Positions 7,738 through 16,109 of a stretch of 64,000 nt of DNA are shown piece by piece. Below the pieces are notes generated by a model. The model was not told the origin of the DNA, ran no database searches, and was given only the letters and a program-made list of their open reading frames with translations. Origin of the DNA: Bacteroidota bacterium (lineage in GTDB: Bacteria; Bacteroidota; Bacteroidia; Chitinophagales; Chitinophagaceae); NCBI GenBank assembly GCA_005798905.1, contig SYIK01000005.1, positions 186,001-250,000 on the forward strand. Reading direction: 5' to 3'. A program made the position numbers and the translations under genes. Positions within the stretch are counted from its first letter, which is position 1, and each line of letters opens with the position of its first letter.

Positions 7738-9714
7738 TTATTTCGTAGCAGGAATATTTGTACCTAAACTAAAAGTTAATGGCACATTGCTTCCTGCAGG
7801 AGATACTCTCACATATCCTTGCATTTCTTGGTGCAAAGCACTACAAAAGTCAGTACAATACATTGGATAAATACCTGCTTTTTTGGGCAGCCATTTCAGT
7901 GTTGTAGTCTCTCCTGGCATAATTAATAACTCACCATTATCGGCACCTTTAATTGCAAATCCATGCGGCACATCCCAATCTTGTTCTAAGTTCGTTACGT
8001 GGAAATACACCTCATCCCCAACTTTAACTCCTTCAATATTATCAGGAGCAAAGTGAGAGCGGATGGATGTCATATAAACGTGAACTTTATTACCTTCTCT
8101 AACCACTTTTGATTCCTTTTCTCCTTTTGCCGCATAGGGATGCTTGTTTTCTTCAATTTTATAGAATTTCACCTGCCCGTTATTTCTAATCACATCAGCA
8201 GGGGCTGCTTGTGCATAATGTGGTTCACCAATAGTTGGAAAATCTAAAACAAGTTGCATTTTATCCCCACTAATATCAAAAATTTGAGCTGACTGTGCTA
8301 ATTCTGGTCCTGTTGGTAAATATCTGTCTTTTGTAATTTTGTTATAAGCAATCAAATATTTTCCAAAAGGCTTTTTACTATCTCCTCCAGGAATACACAA
8401 GTGACCAACTGAATAATATGTAGGAACTCTATCCAATACTTTCAAAGATTTAATATCCCATTTCACAACTTCTGAAGAAACGAAGAAAGTAGTGTATGCA
8501 TTGCCTTTTCCATCAAACTCTGTATGTAAAGGGCCTAATCCTGGTTTTTGAACTTCTCCGTAAAGTGCTGCTTCGTATTTAATAACGTTGATTCCGCCAT
8601 AATCACCATCAAATTTTTTATCCTTAATAGCTGTTTGCAATTTATCAAAACTAAATACTGGGATTAACGCCGCTAATTTACCAGAACCCACAATATATTC
8701 CCCTGTAGGGTCAACATCACATCCATGTGGAGATTTAGGACAAGGCAGCATGTAACAGATGTCTTTTAATTCAGAAGCATCTAATACATACACTTCTTTT
8801 TTTATCACCGATTTAGCTGAATGTGTTTTTTCATCCCATTTGTTATGAGCATAATTAACACTTTGTTTTTTCCCTTTGCCTGCTTTAATGTATTCTTCTG
8901 CTTTTTTCCAGTTAACCGCCATGATAAAATCTTTATCTCTTTGAGAAGCATTGACTTCTAATAAAGTATTAGCTTGTTCAGTGTTGTAGCATGAAAAGAA
9001 GAACCAACCATGTGATTTTCCTTTTCCAGCATGCGATAGGTCAAAATTTACTCCTGGGGTTACAATTTGGAAAGCCAAATCCATTTCTCCTTCTTTTCCT
9101 ACTTTCACAAAACTGATGTGTCCTTTGAAATTTTCTTTGTACGAACTAATTGGAACGTCTCCATTTGAATAATCACTAGGGACACTAAAACGAGTACCAG
9201 CAACCACATATTCTGTATTTTCTGTAATAAATGGTGAAGAATGGTTACCTCCACTATTTGGAAGTTCAATGATTTCTGCTGTTTTAAATGTTTTTAAGTC
9301 AATACGAGCAATACGAGGTGTATTGTTTGCATTTCCAAAAACCCAACGTCCATCAACTTCTCCGTTTGTTTGAGATAACTCTGTGTGGTGTAAATCATCC
9401 CAAGGAACAAACCCATGAGAAGTATTTAACATTGGTTTTGTTTCTTCACTGTACCCCCAGCCTTTTTCAGGATCTACCGAGAATACCGGAATAACTCTAA
9501 ATAATCTTCCACTAGGTAATCCATAAACACTCATTTGTCCACTAAATCCCCCTGAAACGAAATTATAGAATTCGTCATATTTACCTGGTGCTACATATGC
9601 TTTTTGAGCTGCATCACCATTCACAACGTCTCCTGAATTTTTTGGTTTACAGGAATTAAAAAATGCGCTAACCAATATTATGGTTAAAGTCGCTTTTAAA
9701 AAATTATTGCTCAT
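7738..9714 (-). CDS. nosZ: Nitrous-oxide reductase NosZ, clade II, lipoprotein-type signal
   Basis: The 658-residue protein reduces N2O to N2 in the periplasm. The N-terminus has a Sec/lipoprotein signal (LVSAFFNSC, Cys22) and no twin-arginine motif, which marks the Sec-dependent clade II (atypical) enzymes. A seven-bladed propeller with CuZ histidines follows (DDLHHTE at ~107-113; further His in GGNHSSP, LSHAGKGKSHGW, PHGCD and HTEF). The C-terminal cupredoxin domain carries the CuA ligands His584, Cys620, Cys624, His628 and Met631 (CTDFCSALHQEM). All key residues I can check are present. It follows a cytochrome c gene by 26 bp, so the two are co-transcribed. Confidence 0.97.
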   Translation of the reverse strand: MSNNFLKATLTIILVSAFFNSCKPKNSGDVVNGDAAQKAYVAPGKYDEFYNFVSGGFSGQMSVYGLPSGRLFRVIPVFSVDPEKGWGYSEETKPMLNTSHGFVPWDDLHHTELSQTNGEVDGRWVFGNANNTPRIARIDLKTFKTAEIIELPNSGGNHSSPFITENTEYVVAGTRFSVPSDYSNGDVPISSYKENFKGHISFVKVGKEGEMDLAFQIVTPGVNFDLSHAGKGKSHGWFFFSCYNTEQANTLLEVNASQRDKDFIMAVNWKKAEEYIKAGKGKKQSVNYAHNKWDEKTHSAKSVIKKEVYVLDASELKDICYMLPCPKSPHGCDVDPTGEYIVGSGKLAALIPVFSFDKLQTAIKDKKFDGDYGGINVIKYEAALYGEVQKPGLGPLHTEFDGKGNAYTTFFVSSEVVKWDIKSLKVLDRVPTYYSVGHLCIPGGDSKKPFGKYLIAYNKITKDRYLPTGPELAQSAQIFDISGDKMQLVLDFPTIGEPHYAQAAPADVIRNNGQVKFYKIEENKHPYAAKGEKESKVVREGNKVHVYMTSIRSHFAPDNIEGVKVGDEVYFHVTNLEQDWDVPHGFAIKGADNGELLIMPGETTTLKWLPKKAGIYPMYCTDFCSALHQEMQGYVRVSPAGSNVPLTFSLGTNIPATK

Positions 9715-9740
9715 GATATTATAGTTTTTAAATAAAAAAA

Positions 9741-10214
9741 TTATTTTACGCCATCATTCTTACGCATATACTCGAGAATATTTCTAGCTTCATCATCAGA
9801 AAGACTTTGATTTGGCATACGAACTAGGCAGATTTCAAATTGTGCTTGTACTTCAGGATCTTTATCTATCATTGGATCAGGATTGGTTATGAAATTCATA
9901 ATCCATTCAGGTCTTCTTCTTTCAGTTACACCTTTCCAACCTGGCCCAACTAATTTTTCGTCAGTCATTTTATGACAAGAAGTACATTTTACACCTGCAA
10001 CATCCTCGCCTTTAGTTGCCATAGTTTGATTTAACGATGCGCCGAGTTCTACAGTAGAATACTTTCCTTCTCCTCTTTTTGGGTCATAATCAGAAGGATT
10101 GGATGAACGTTCTTCAGTTGTAGCTTCAGCTGAAGACCCTGTAGTAGTATTTTCATTCTGACCACAAGAAGTAAACATTGTTAATGCAAGAATAAATAAA
10201 GATAGTTTATACAT
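9741..10214 (-). CDS. Monohaem cytochrome c lipoprotein, probable electron donor to NosZ
   Basis: The 157-residue protein has a lipoprotein signal (LTMFTSC, Cys17), a charged linker to ~60, and one class I cytochrome c domain. The haem attachment site is CTSCH (77-81) and the likely distal ligand is Met in VRMPNQSLSDDEA. It is the first gene of the nos operon, directly upstream of nosZ, so it probably delivers electrons to the CuA site. That role is inferred from position. Its promoter carries the CRP/FNR-type site. Confidence 0.88.
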   Translation of the reverse strand: MYKLSLFILALTMFTSCGQNENTTTGSSAEATTEERSSNPSDYDPKRGEGKYSTVELGASLNQTMATKGEDVAGVKCTSCHKMTDEKLVGPGWKGVTERRRPEWIMNFITNPDPMIDKDPEVQAQFEICLVRMPNQSLSDDEARNILEYMRKNDGVK

Positions 10215-10240
10215 AAAAATTGATTTTAAAATTTCTTATG

Positions 10241-10285
10241 CAAAACTCCGAATAATTTTATTAACCTTTTATGATTTTGGTCATA
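10241..10285 (-). promoter_or_regulatory. CRP/FNR-type site plus -7 element for the nos operon
   Basis: TATGATTTTGGTCATA (10270-10285) is TATGA-N6-TCATA with perfect half-sites. Reading leftward, after exactly 21 bp comes GAGTTTTG (10248-10241), which fits TAnnTTTG apart from its first base. It lies 56-71 bp upstream of the cytochrome c start. The weaker -7 element fits a promoter that depends on an activator. Confidence 0.75.
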
Positions 10286-10578
10286 TTTAATACTTTTTTA
10301 TTTATGATCCTAAAAAAATGGCATTAGAACTTGACCTTCATGTGAAACAATTATATAAAAAAAACCGATCGTTACTAAATAAAATTCAAAAAGGGGCGCT
10401 ATAAAAGCTCAACGAATAGTAAGAAAAAAACATTGAAGAGTATAGTCAACAAACAATCTGCAATAAAAACTAAAATATTATAATACAAATTGCTGTGCAA
10501 AATAAAAACAAATAAATTTTATCTCTACCAGAAGTAAACAAATACCTTTGTTAGAATTACCCATCATTAACGCGCTAT
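10286..10578. other. Intergenic region nos operon / pheT with a possible broken micro-gene
   Basis: An ATG at 10318 opens a 28-codon frame (MALELDLHVKQLYKKN...) that ends soon after a GGGG run. Removing one G from that run would extend it to about 54 codons of strongly basic sequence ending in TKIL. This may be a decayed small basic protein gene or chance. Nearer pheT there is a -7 element at 10543-10550; the rest is A-rich. Confidence 0.3.
10543..10550 (+). promoter_or_regulatory. -7 promoter element for pheT
   Basis: TACCTTTG matches the Bacteroidetes TAnnTTTG consensus exactly. It would give a leader of roughly 25 nt before the pheT ATG at 10579. No clear TTG -33 element is visible at the usual distance. 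Confidence 0.6.
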
Positions 10579-13005
10579 ATGACGATATCTTATAAATGGC
10601 TTTGCGAATATTTACCAGTTAAAGTTGAACCAGAAAGGTTGGAAAAGATATTTACTTCAATTGGACTTGAAGTTGAAGGCATTGAAAAATTTGAATCAAT
10701 AAAAGGAAGTTTAGAAAATCTTGTAATTGGGGAAATTTTAGCGACAGAAAAACATCAAAACGCAGATAAACTTACCATTACTCGTGTAAATATTGGATTG
10801 GATGAACCGCTTCAAATCGTATGTGGTGCTCCCAATGTAGCAGCGGGACAAAAAGTGGTTGTTGCACCAATTGGCACTACAATTTTTCCTACAAATGCAG
10901 CACCCATCACAATGAAGTTGGCAAAAATTAGAAACTGCGAAAGCTATGGAATGATTTGTGCCGAAGATGAAATCGGACTTGGAGTTGCACATAATGGAAT
11001 TTTAGTTTTAGATGAAACAGCAATCGTAGGAAGCAAAGTTTCGGATTATTTTCAACCGTATCAAGATATTGTTTTTGAATTAGGAATTACCCCAAACCGA
11101 ATGGAAGCAATGAGCCATTGGGGAATTGCAAGAGATGTTTGTGCTTATTTGAACCATCACGACAACACAGTTTTGAAACCAAAACTGCCCATTACAAACG
11201 GATTTAAAACAGATAATCAATCTTTAACAATTAATGTAATTATTGAAAACAAAGAAGATTGTCAGCGTTACACTGGAATAAGCATTGAAGGAATTGAAGT
11301 AAAAGAATCTCCGAAATGGATGCAGGAAAAATTAAAATCAATTGGCGTTCGATCCATTAATAATATTGTTGACATTACAAATTTTATTCAACACGAAACA
11401 GGCCAACCCTTGCACGCATTTGATTGCGATGCAATAAAAGGGAAAAATATTATTGTCAAAAATTTACCCGAAGCAACTTCTTTTATCACCCTCGATGAAA
11501 AAGAAAGAAAATTAAACCGGGAAGATTTGATGATTTGCAATAGTGACGAGCCAATGTGTATTGCCGGTGTTTTTGGCGGTTTGCATTCCGGTGTTACCGC
11601 TAAAACAAAAAATATTTTTTTAGAAAGTGCTTGGTTCAATCCGGTAACAACGCGTAAAACAAGTTTTCGTCACGGGCTTAGAACCGATGCTGCTACACGT
11701 TTTGAAAAAAATGTTGACATTTCGAATGTAGTGAATGTATTAAAAAGAGCTGCATTGTTGATTAAAGAATTGGGAGGTGGAAAAATTGCTTCGGATATTA
11801 TTGATGTGTACCCAAATCCTATTTCAAAAAAAGAAGTTGGATTGAAATTTCATTATTTAAAAAAATTAAGTGGCAAAAATTACCACCCCGATTCTGTAAA
11901 AATTATTTTAACAAGTCTTGGTTTTGAAATAATAAAGGAAAGCATTGATGAGCTACGCGTTGCAGTTCCTTTTCACAAACCGGATGTTTCGCTACCTGCA
12001 GATTTGGTAGAGGAAATATTACGAATTGACGGACTCGACAATATTGAAATTCCTTCCACAATTAATAGTTCACCTGCAATTGATGCTAATTTTTCGACAC
12101 AACAACTAAAAGAAAAAACAGCTAATTATTTGACTGGGCTTGGTTTTTGCGAAATGATGACTAATTCCATTACGAATGCTGCGTATTACGATAAAGAAGA
12201 TTTACAAGATGCCGTAAAAATGCTAAATAGTTTGAGTGCTGAATTAAATATCATGCGCCCATCCATGTTGGAAACCGGTTTGGAATCCATTGCTTGGAAT
12301 TTGAATAGAAAAAATAACAACTTAAAATTATTCGAATTCGGTAGAACTTATAAAGTTTTGCCTGATGGAAAATACGAAGAGCAAGAACATTTGTGGCTTT
12401 ATCTTACAGGAAATGTGGCAGAAACTGGATGGAGAAATAAAACAGTTGCGGTTGACTTTCATTTTGTAAAAGGTGCGACAGTGGCTGTTTTGAACTTGTT
12501 GGGAATTGCAGTTGAAAAATTTGAAATTGTTGAAAACAAAAAATTGAATCCGCAACTTGTTTGCAAAATCAATGGATTTTCAATTGCAACAATTGCTGAA
12601 GTAAAGAAAACTATTTTGTCAACTTTCGACATTAAACAAGCGGTGTTTATTGTTGATTTTAATTGGGAAAATCTATTACATTTATTGCCGATGTTAAAAA
12701 CGAAAGTTGTTGAAATACCTAAATTTCCTGCTGTTCATCGCGATCTTGCAATGGTTGTTTCGAAACAATTAAACTACGAAGAAGTTGAAACTGTTGTTCA
12801 AAAATTAAAATTGTCCAAGTTGCGAAAGCAATCACTTTTTGATATTTTCGAAAGTGAAAAATTAGGAGTCAATAAAAAATCATTGGCTGTTAGTTTTACA
12901 TTTTTAGATGAAGAAAAAACATTAACAGATAGTGAAATAGACGGCTGGATGAATAAAATTAGAACTTCGTTGGAAAAAGAATTGCAAGTTGAAATTCGAA
13001 AATAA
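10579..13005 (+). CDS. pheT: Phenylalanine-tRNA ligase beta subunit
   Basis: The 808-residue protein has the bacterial PheT domain order: an N-terminal tRNA-binding OB fold (~40-150, GEILATEKHQNADKL), B3/B4 (~210-390, with PLHAFDCD and GGLHSGV), B5 (~405-475), a catalytic-like core (~490-690) and the C-terminal FDX-ACB domain (~712-808, FPAVHRDLAMVV). With PheS (not in this window) it charges tRNA-Phe. Length is normal. The two following genes run on in the same direction with 1-bp spacing or overlap. Confidence 0.97.
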   Translation: MTISYKWLCEYLPVKVEPERLEKIFTSIGLEVEGIEKFESIKGSLENLVIGEILATEKHQNADKLTITRVNIGLDEPLQIVCGAPNVAAGQKVVVAPIGTTIFPTNAAPITMKLAKIRNCESYGMICAEDEIGLGVAHNGILVLDETAIVGSKVSDYFQPYQDIVFELGITPNRMEAMSHWGIARDVCAYLNHHDNTVLKPKLPITNGFKTDNQSLTINVIIENKEDCQRYTGISIEGIEVKESPKWMQEKLKSIGVRSINNIVDITNFIQHETGQPLHAFDCDAIKGKNIIVKNLPEATSFITLDEKERKLNREDLMICNSDEPMCIAGVFGGLHSGVTAKTKNIFLESAWFNPVTTRKTSFRHGLRTDAATRFEKNVDISNVVNVLKRAALLIKELGGGKIASDIIDVYPNPISKKEVGLKFHYLKKLSGKNYHPDSVKIILTSLGFEIIKESIDELRVAVPFHKPDVSLPADLVEEILRIDGLDNIEIPSTINSSPAIDANFSTQQLKEKTANYLTGLGFCEMMTNSITNAAYYDKEDLQDAVKMLNSLSAELNIMRPSMLETGLESIAWNLNRKNNNLKLFEFGRTYKVLPDGKYEEQEHLWLYLTGNVAETGWRNKTVAVDFHFVKGATVAVLNLLGIAVEKFEIVENKKLNPQLVCKINGFSIATIAEVKKTILSTFDIKQAVFIVDFNWENLLHLLPMLKTKVVEIPKFPAVHRDLAMVVSKQLNYEEVETVVQKLKLSKLRKQSLFDIFESEKLGVNKKSLAVSFTFLDEEKTLTDSEIDGWMNKIRTSLEKELQVEIRK

Positions 13006-13006
13006 A

Positions 13007-13297
13007 ATGAACGAATTAGAACTAAAACTAAAACGAATTCAGGAAAAACTTCAGTTATTATTGAAGCAGCATAACTCTTTACAAAAAGAAAACCAACGGC
13101 TCATTGCCGAGTTGGACGAAAAAAAATCTACTTCAATAAAAAATCTTCAACAAGTAGATGCGCTGAAACAACAAGTGGAAGTTTTAAAAATCACATCCGG
13201 GAATTGGAACGAAGCCGATAAAATAGAATTTGAAAAACGAATTACGAATTATATAAAAGAAATTGATAATTGTATTGATTATTTAAGTCAACCCTAA
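13007..13297 (+). CDS. Small coiled-coil protein, ZapB-like position
   Basis: The 96-residue protein is almost entirely coiled coil in its first two thirds (LELKLKRIQEKLQLLLKQHN, then heptads through residue ~65), with a short C-terminal helix. ATG at 13007 follows the pheT stop by one base; an in-frame ATG inside pheT is less likely. It sits between pheT and zapA, a conserved Bacteroidetes arrangement. I infer a cell-division scaffold role with ZapA. No catalytic motif is seen. Confidence 0.75.
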   Translation: MNELELKLKRIQEKLQLLLKQHNSLQKENQRLIAELDEKKSTSIKNLQQVDALKQQVEVLKITSGNWNEADKIEFEKRITNYIKEIDNCIDYLSQP

Positions 13298-13596
13298 TGA
13301 CAGACCAATTCATCGCCATCACCATTGTTATTGCCGATAGAAATTATCGGATAAAAATTCAACCTAAGGATGAAGAAGTGGTGCGAAAAACCATAAAATT
13401 GATTAACGAAAAAATTATTGAGTTTAAAACAAAATTTGCCGGAAAAGATATTCAAGATTATATCGCCATGGTTTTGGTGTGGTTTGCCACAGAAAAAAAT
13501 ATGATTACTTCTTCTCAATTAGATTCAGAAGCAATCAATGATAAATTAACTCAATTGGAAAAATTGCTGGATAATCAACTTGGAATTCCTAAATAA
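13297..13596 (+). CDS. zapA: Cell division protein ZapA
   Basis: The 99-residue protein fits ZapA in size and pattern: a small N-terminal alpha/beta domain with IVIADRNYRIKI and DEEVVRKTIKLINEKI, then a C-terminal coiled coil beginning at KDIQDYIAMVLVW. ZapA cross-links FtsZ filaments at the division site. Its ATG shares one base with the preceding stop (TAATG). The last codons are part of a 44-bp sequence that recurs at 53445. Confidence 0.85.
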   Translation: MTDQFIAITIVIADRNYRIKIQPKDEEVVRKTIKLINEKIIEFKTKFAGKDIQDYIAMVLVWFATEKNMITSSQLDSEAINDKLTQLEKLLDNQLGIPK

Positions 13597-13623
13597 AATT
13601 AGAGACTAAGTTAAGCATATTTT
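13580..13623 (+). repeat. 44-bp dispersed repeat, copy 1
   Basis: This stretch, starting TTGGAATTCCTAAATAAAAT, matches 53445-53488 at 40 of 44 positions in the same orientation. It begins in the last codons of zapA and ends before a degenerate region. Similarity stops sharply after CATATTTT. It could be the end of a mobile element. Confidence 0.6.
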
Positions 13624-14051
13624 GCATAGAAAAAAGTAAAGCAGTATTTTTAAGGACAATTTTATACTTGATGTATGATTTTTACATCCGTAAATTTTGA
13701 GTGCATACATTGCGGAGGACAGTCTAACATCTATTTTGAAAATGATTTTGATCCAAGCGAAGTAATAGAGCGAGCCGGCGATACGCTGTTCTGAATTGCA
13801 GCATCGATTTGTGCGATGTCGAAAAGCACTTTTCCTTTTGAACCAATTCGATAGACGATGAAGATTCCTTGCTTCAACAAATAACAATAGTTTGTCATAC
13901 AACTCACCTGTTTTTTGTGCTTCTAATTTGAATAAAAACATCTTGGTTTGATGTTAAGATTTTATATATGCAATAAGTACTTATGGTAATGACAACCCAA
14001 TAGACAATGGTTGGCCAAATACATGAATGACGAAATAAATCTGTATGTAAT
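13624..14051. other. Gene-poor region after zapA with decayed sequence
   Basis: Apart from the degenerate HTH-like frame at 13731-13941 I see no intact gene. In many Bacteroidetes zapA is followed by 6S RNA and rny. I could not recognise a 6S fold here and rny is absent, so the usual neighbourhood is broken. Confidence 0.5.
13731..13941 (-). pseudogene. Frameshifted excisionase/HTH-like remnant
   Basis: Two reverse frames read as one protein. The first frame gives MFLFKLEAQKTGELYDKLLLF. The next continues as KQGIFIVYRIGSKGKVLFD and IAQIDAAIQNSVS, ending at a TAG at 13731-13733. The tail resembles the C-terminal half of excisionase or MerR-like HTH proteins from Bacteroidetes mobile elements (a YRIGS-x-VLF-x-x-x-ID pattern). 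It is broken by at least one frameshift and lies next to the 44-bp repeat. Assignment is by pattern only. Confidence 0.4.
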
Positions 14052-14091
14052 AATAAAAAAAGACCTGAAAAAAATTGATTTTCAAGTCTTT
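14052..14091 (-). terminator. Terminator of tRNA-Lys
   Basis: On the minus strand AAAGACTTGAAAA and TTTTCAGGTCTTT form a 13-bp stem with one wobble and a 7-nt loop, followed by a T run. It lies 15 bp after the tRNA 3' end. Confidence 0.85.
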
Positions 14092-14105
14092 AAGTATACA
14101 ATTAG

Positions 14106-14178
14106 TGATCCCGCTGGGACTCGAACCCAGGGCCCCAACATTAAAAGTGTTGTGCTCTACCAACTGAGCTACGAGATC
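14106..14178 (-). tRNA. tRNA-Lys (anticodon TTT)
   Basis: The 73-nt cloverleaf has acceptor stem GATCTCG/CGGGATC, anticodon stem CAACA/TGTTG with loop CTTTTAA (anticodon TTT), T arm CTGGG/CCCAG with TTCGAGT, and discriminator A. CCA is not encoded. A perfect -7 element, TATTTTTG, lies upstream on the minus strand at 14206-14213. Confidence 0.97.
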
Positions 14179-14205
14179 ATCCTTCCGCATTTTCAAAACG
14201 GGACG

Positions 14206-14213
14206 CAAAAATA
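14206..14213 (-). promoter_or_regulatory. -7 promoter element for tRNA-Lys
   Basis: TATTTTTG on the minus strand matches TAnnTTTG exactly, 27 bp upstream of the mature tRNA 5' end. Confidence 0.6.
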
Positions 14214-14284
14214 AGGTCTCCACGCTTATATGCCAAATAAAAAGTCATACTAATTCATATAAATTTTTCCGTTGGTATTTCGAA

Positions 14285-14315
14285 TTGAAAATTTCTGTTT
14301 TTTAAATTAGGTTTG
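14285..14315 (+). promoter_or_regulatory. Promoter of the SDR gene
   Basis: TTG (14285-14287), a 20-bp spacer and TAGGTTTG (14308-14315) fit the Bacteroidetes consensus, 13 bp upstream of the ATG at 14329. The implied leader is short. Confidence 0.6.
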
Positions 14316-14328
14316 CTCAATATTTTTT

Positions 14329-15138
14329 ATGACAAACTTTTTTAAAAACAAAGTAGTAATTGTAACCGGTGGTAGCGATGGAATTGGCAAAGCGCTAATT
14401 CAAGAACTTCTATTAGCTGGAGCAAAGGTTTCTACCTGTGCAAGAAATCACGATAAATTATACCAATTGCAAATTCAAAACCCTGCAGCATCGTTGCTTA
14501 CTACTATTGCAGATGTAAGTAAAGAAAATGATTGCTGTCGATTAATTGAACTGACTGTTAAAATGTTTGGCACAATTGATATATTAATAAACAATGCCGG
14601 AATTTCCATGCGTGCAGAATTGCAAGACGCAACTTATGACGTTTTTAAAAAAGTAATGGATATCAATTTCTTTGGTTCGCTTTATTGCACCAAAGAAGCA
14701 CTGCCAATTATTTTGGAAAAAAAAGGAACAATAGTTGGTGTTTCATCCATTGCGGGTTATCGCGGCTTGCCAGGTCGTGGTGCTTATTCCGCTTCCAAAT
14801 ATGCAATGCAAGGATGGTTGGAAGCGTTGCGTACCGAATTACTTGACAGTGGTGTAAATGTAATGTGGGTTTGTCCCGGATTTACAGCTTCAAATATTCG
14901 AAACGTTGCTTTAAATAAAGATGGAAATGCACACGGCGAAAGCCCAATGGATGAAAGCAAAATGATGAGTGCAAATGAATGTGCGCTTGAAATTTTATCT
15001 GCTATTGAAAAAAGAAAGAGAACATTGGTATTGACTTTTACGGGGAAACTAACCGTTTTATTGAATAAACTTTTCCCATCATTGACAGATAAAATGGTAA
15101 GAAAATTTTTCTATAAAAATGGCAAGCTTGTCAAATAA
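14329..15138 (+). CDS. Short-chain dehydrogenase/reductase
   Basis: The 269-residue classical SDR has nucleotide-binding motif TGGSDGIG (~13-20), NNAG (~88), catalytic Ser in GVSSIAG (~140) and YSASK (Tyr and Lys near 154/158). The C-terminal ~35 residues (TLVLTFTGKLTVLLNKLFPS) are hydrophobic and may attach to the membrane, as in SDRs acting on lipids. The substrate cannot be read from the sequence. Confidence 0.9.
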   Translation: MTNFFKNKVVIVTGGSDGIGKALIQELLLAGAKVSTCARNHDKLYQLQIQNPAASLLTTIADVSKENDCCRLIELTVKMFGTIDILINNAGISMRAELQDATYDVFKKVMDINFFGSLYCTKEALPIILEKKGTIVGVSSIAGYRGLPGRGAYSASKYAMQGWLEALRTELLDSGVNVMWVCPGFTASNIRNVALNKDGNAHGESPMDESKMMSANECALEILSAIEKRKRTLVLTFTGKLTVLLNKLFPSLTDKMVRKFFYKNGKLVK

Positions 15139-15189
15139 CAGAAATTTACAGTTTACTTTTACGCATTAACCTTCTATTTTAATTCAACA

Positions 15190-16017
15190 ATGCCTTTATT
15201 AACTTTTAGTTCCGATTTTGGTAACAACGATTTTCTCGTTGGGGCGGTTAAAGGTCAGCTGTTGCAAATTAATCCTGAATTTTCAATCGTTGATATTTCG
15301 CATTCCATTTCCCCTTTCAATTATACGCATGCAGCTTATGTTTGCCGAAATGCAATTAAGAATTTCCCCGATCATACTTACCATCTTATTTTAGTAAATC
15401 TATTCGATAAGAATCCCGATCAACTTTTATTGGCTTTTCACAACAACCAATATTTTCTTTGTGTCGATAATGGTTTGTTGACAATGGTATTGGAAGAAAA
15501 ACCCCAAATGGTTACAGGTATTCATTTAAAAAAAGAGGATGCAAAAAACCCAATTGCTTTTGCAAAAATTTTAGGCCAAGTAATCAATCAATTGATCCGA
15601 GGCGATTCTATTTTAAAAATTGGCGAACCCGATGTGAGTTATATTGAAAAAAAACCGTTACATCCAATAATCAGTGACACTTGGATTGAAGGTCAAATAA
15701 TTTTCATTGATAATTTTGAAAATGTAATTGTAAATATTACACAAAAACAATTTGAAGAAAATAGAAAAGGACGAAAGTTTAAAATAGTTTTTAAACACGA
15801 TAAAATAATTGAAACAATCAGCGAAACTTATGCGGATGTTCACGAAGGAGAAAAATTGGCAATCTTCAACAGTGCAGGCTATCTCGAAATTGCAATCAAT
15901 AAAGCAAATGCTGCCGGCTTATTGGGATTAAAAGGTTATTCAGAAAAAAATATTCAATCAAAACAATTAGTACAAAATCAATTATTTTATCAAACCGTAC
16001 GAATTCGATTTGAATAA
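15190..16017 (+). CDS. SAM hydrolase (S-adenosyl-L-methionine hydroxide adenosyltransferase, DUF62)
   Basis: The 275-residue protein begins with the family signature TFSSDFGNNDFLVGAVKG, with the catalytic Asp in SSDFG. DISHSISPFNYTHAAYV follows. The C-terminal domain has the FIDNFENVIVNI motif. The family hydrolyses SAM to adenosine and methionine, related to fluorinases. Length is typical. It is preceded by the SDR gene 51 bp upstream; the two may share a transcript. Confidence 0.88.
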   Translation: MPLLTFSSDFGNNDFLVGAVKGQLLQINPEFSIVDISHSISPFNYTHAAYVCRNAIKNFPDHTYHLILVNLFDKNPDQLLLAFHNNQYFLCVDNGLLTMVLEEKPQMVTGIHLKKEDAKNPIAFAKILGQVINQLIRGDSILKIGEPDVSYIEKKPLHPIISDTWIEGQIIFIDNFENVIVNITQKQFEENRKGRKFKIVFKHDKIIETISETYADVHEGEKLAIFNSAGYLEIAINKANAAGLLGLKGYSEKNIQSKQLVQNQLFYQTVRIRFE

Positions 16018-16060
16018 AACAAACAGTTGATACTTTCTTAAATTTTGCAAATGCTTAAAC

Positions 16061-16088
16061 TTGTTTTAACGCTTATCCCCTATTTTTG
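16061..16088 (+). promoter_or_regulatory. Promoter of the GT117 gene
   Basis: TTG (16061-16063), 17 bp and TATTTTTG (16081-16088) match the Bacteroidetes -33/-7 pattern, giving a leader of about 18 nt to the ATG at 16110. Confidence 0.6.
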
Positions 16089-16109
16089 TTACCCTCAAAA
16101 TAATGATTT

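Noticed and set aside
13606-13941. Intact 111-residue reverse protein
   Set aside because: Only the first part reads plausibly; the excisionase-like tail is in another frame, so it is listed as a pseudogene.
13624-14050. 6S RNA after zapA
   Set aside because: Expected from Bacteroidetes gene order, but I could not find the long rod with a central bubble by eye.
14011-14214. Open frames across the tRNA-Lys region on both strands
   Set aside because: They overlap an unambiguous tRNA and its terminator.
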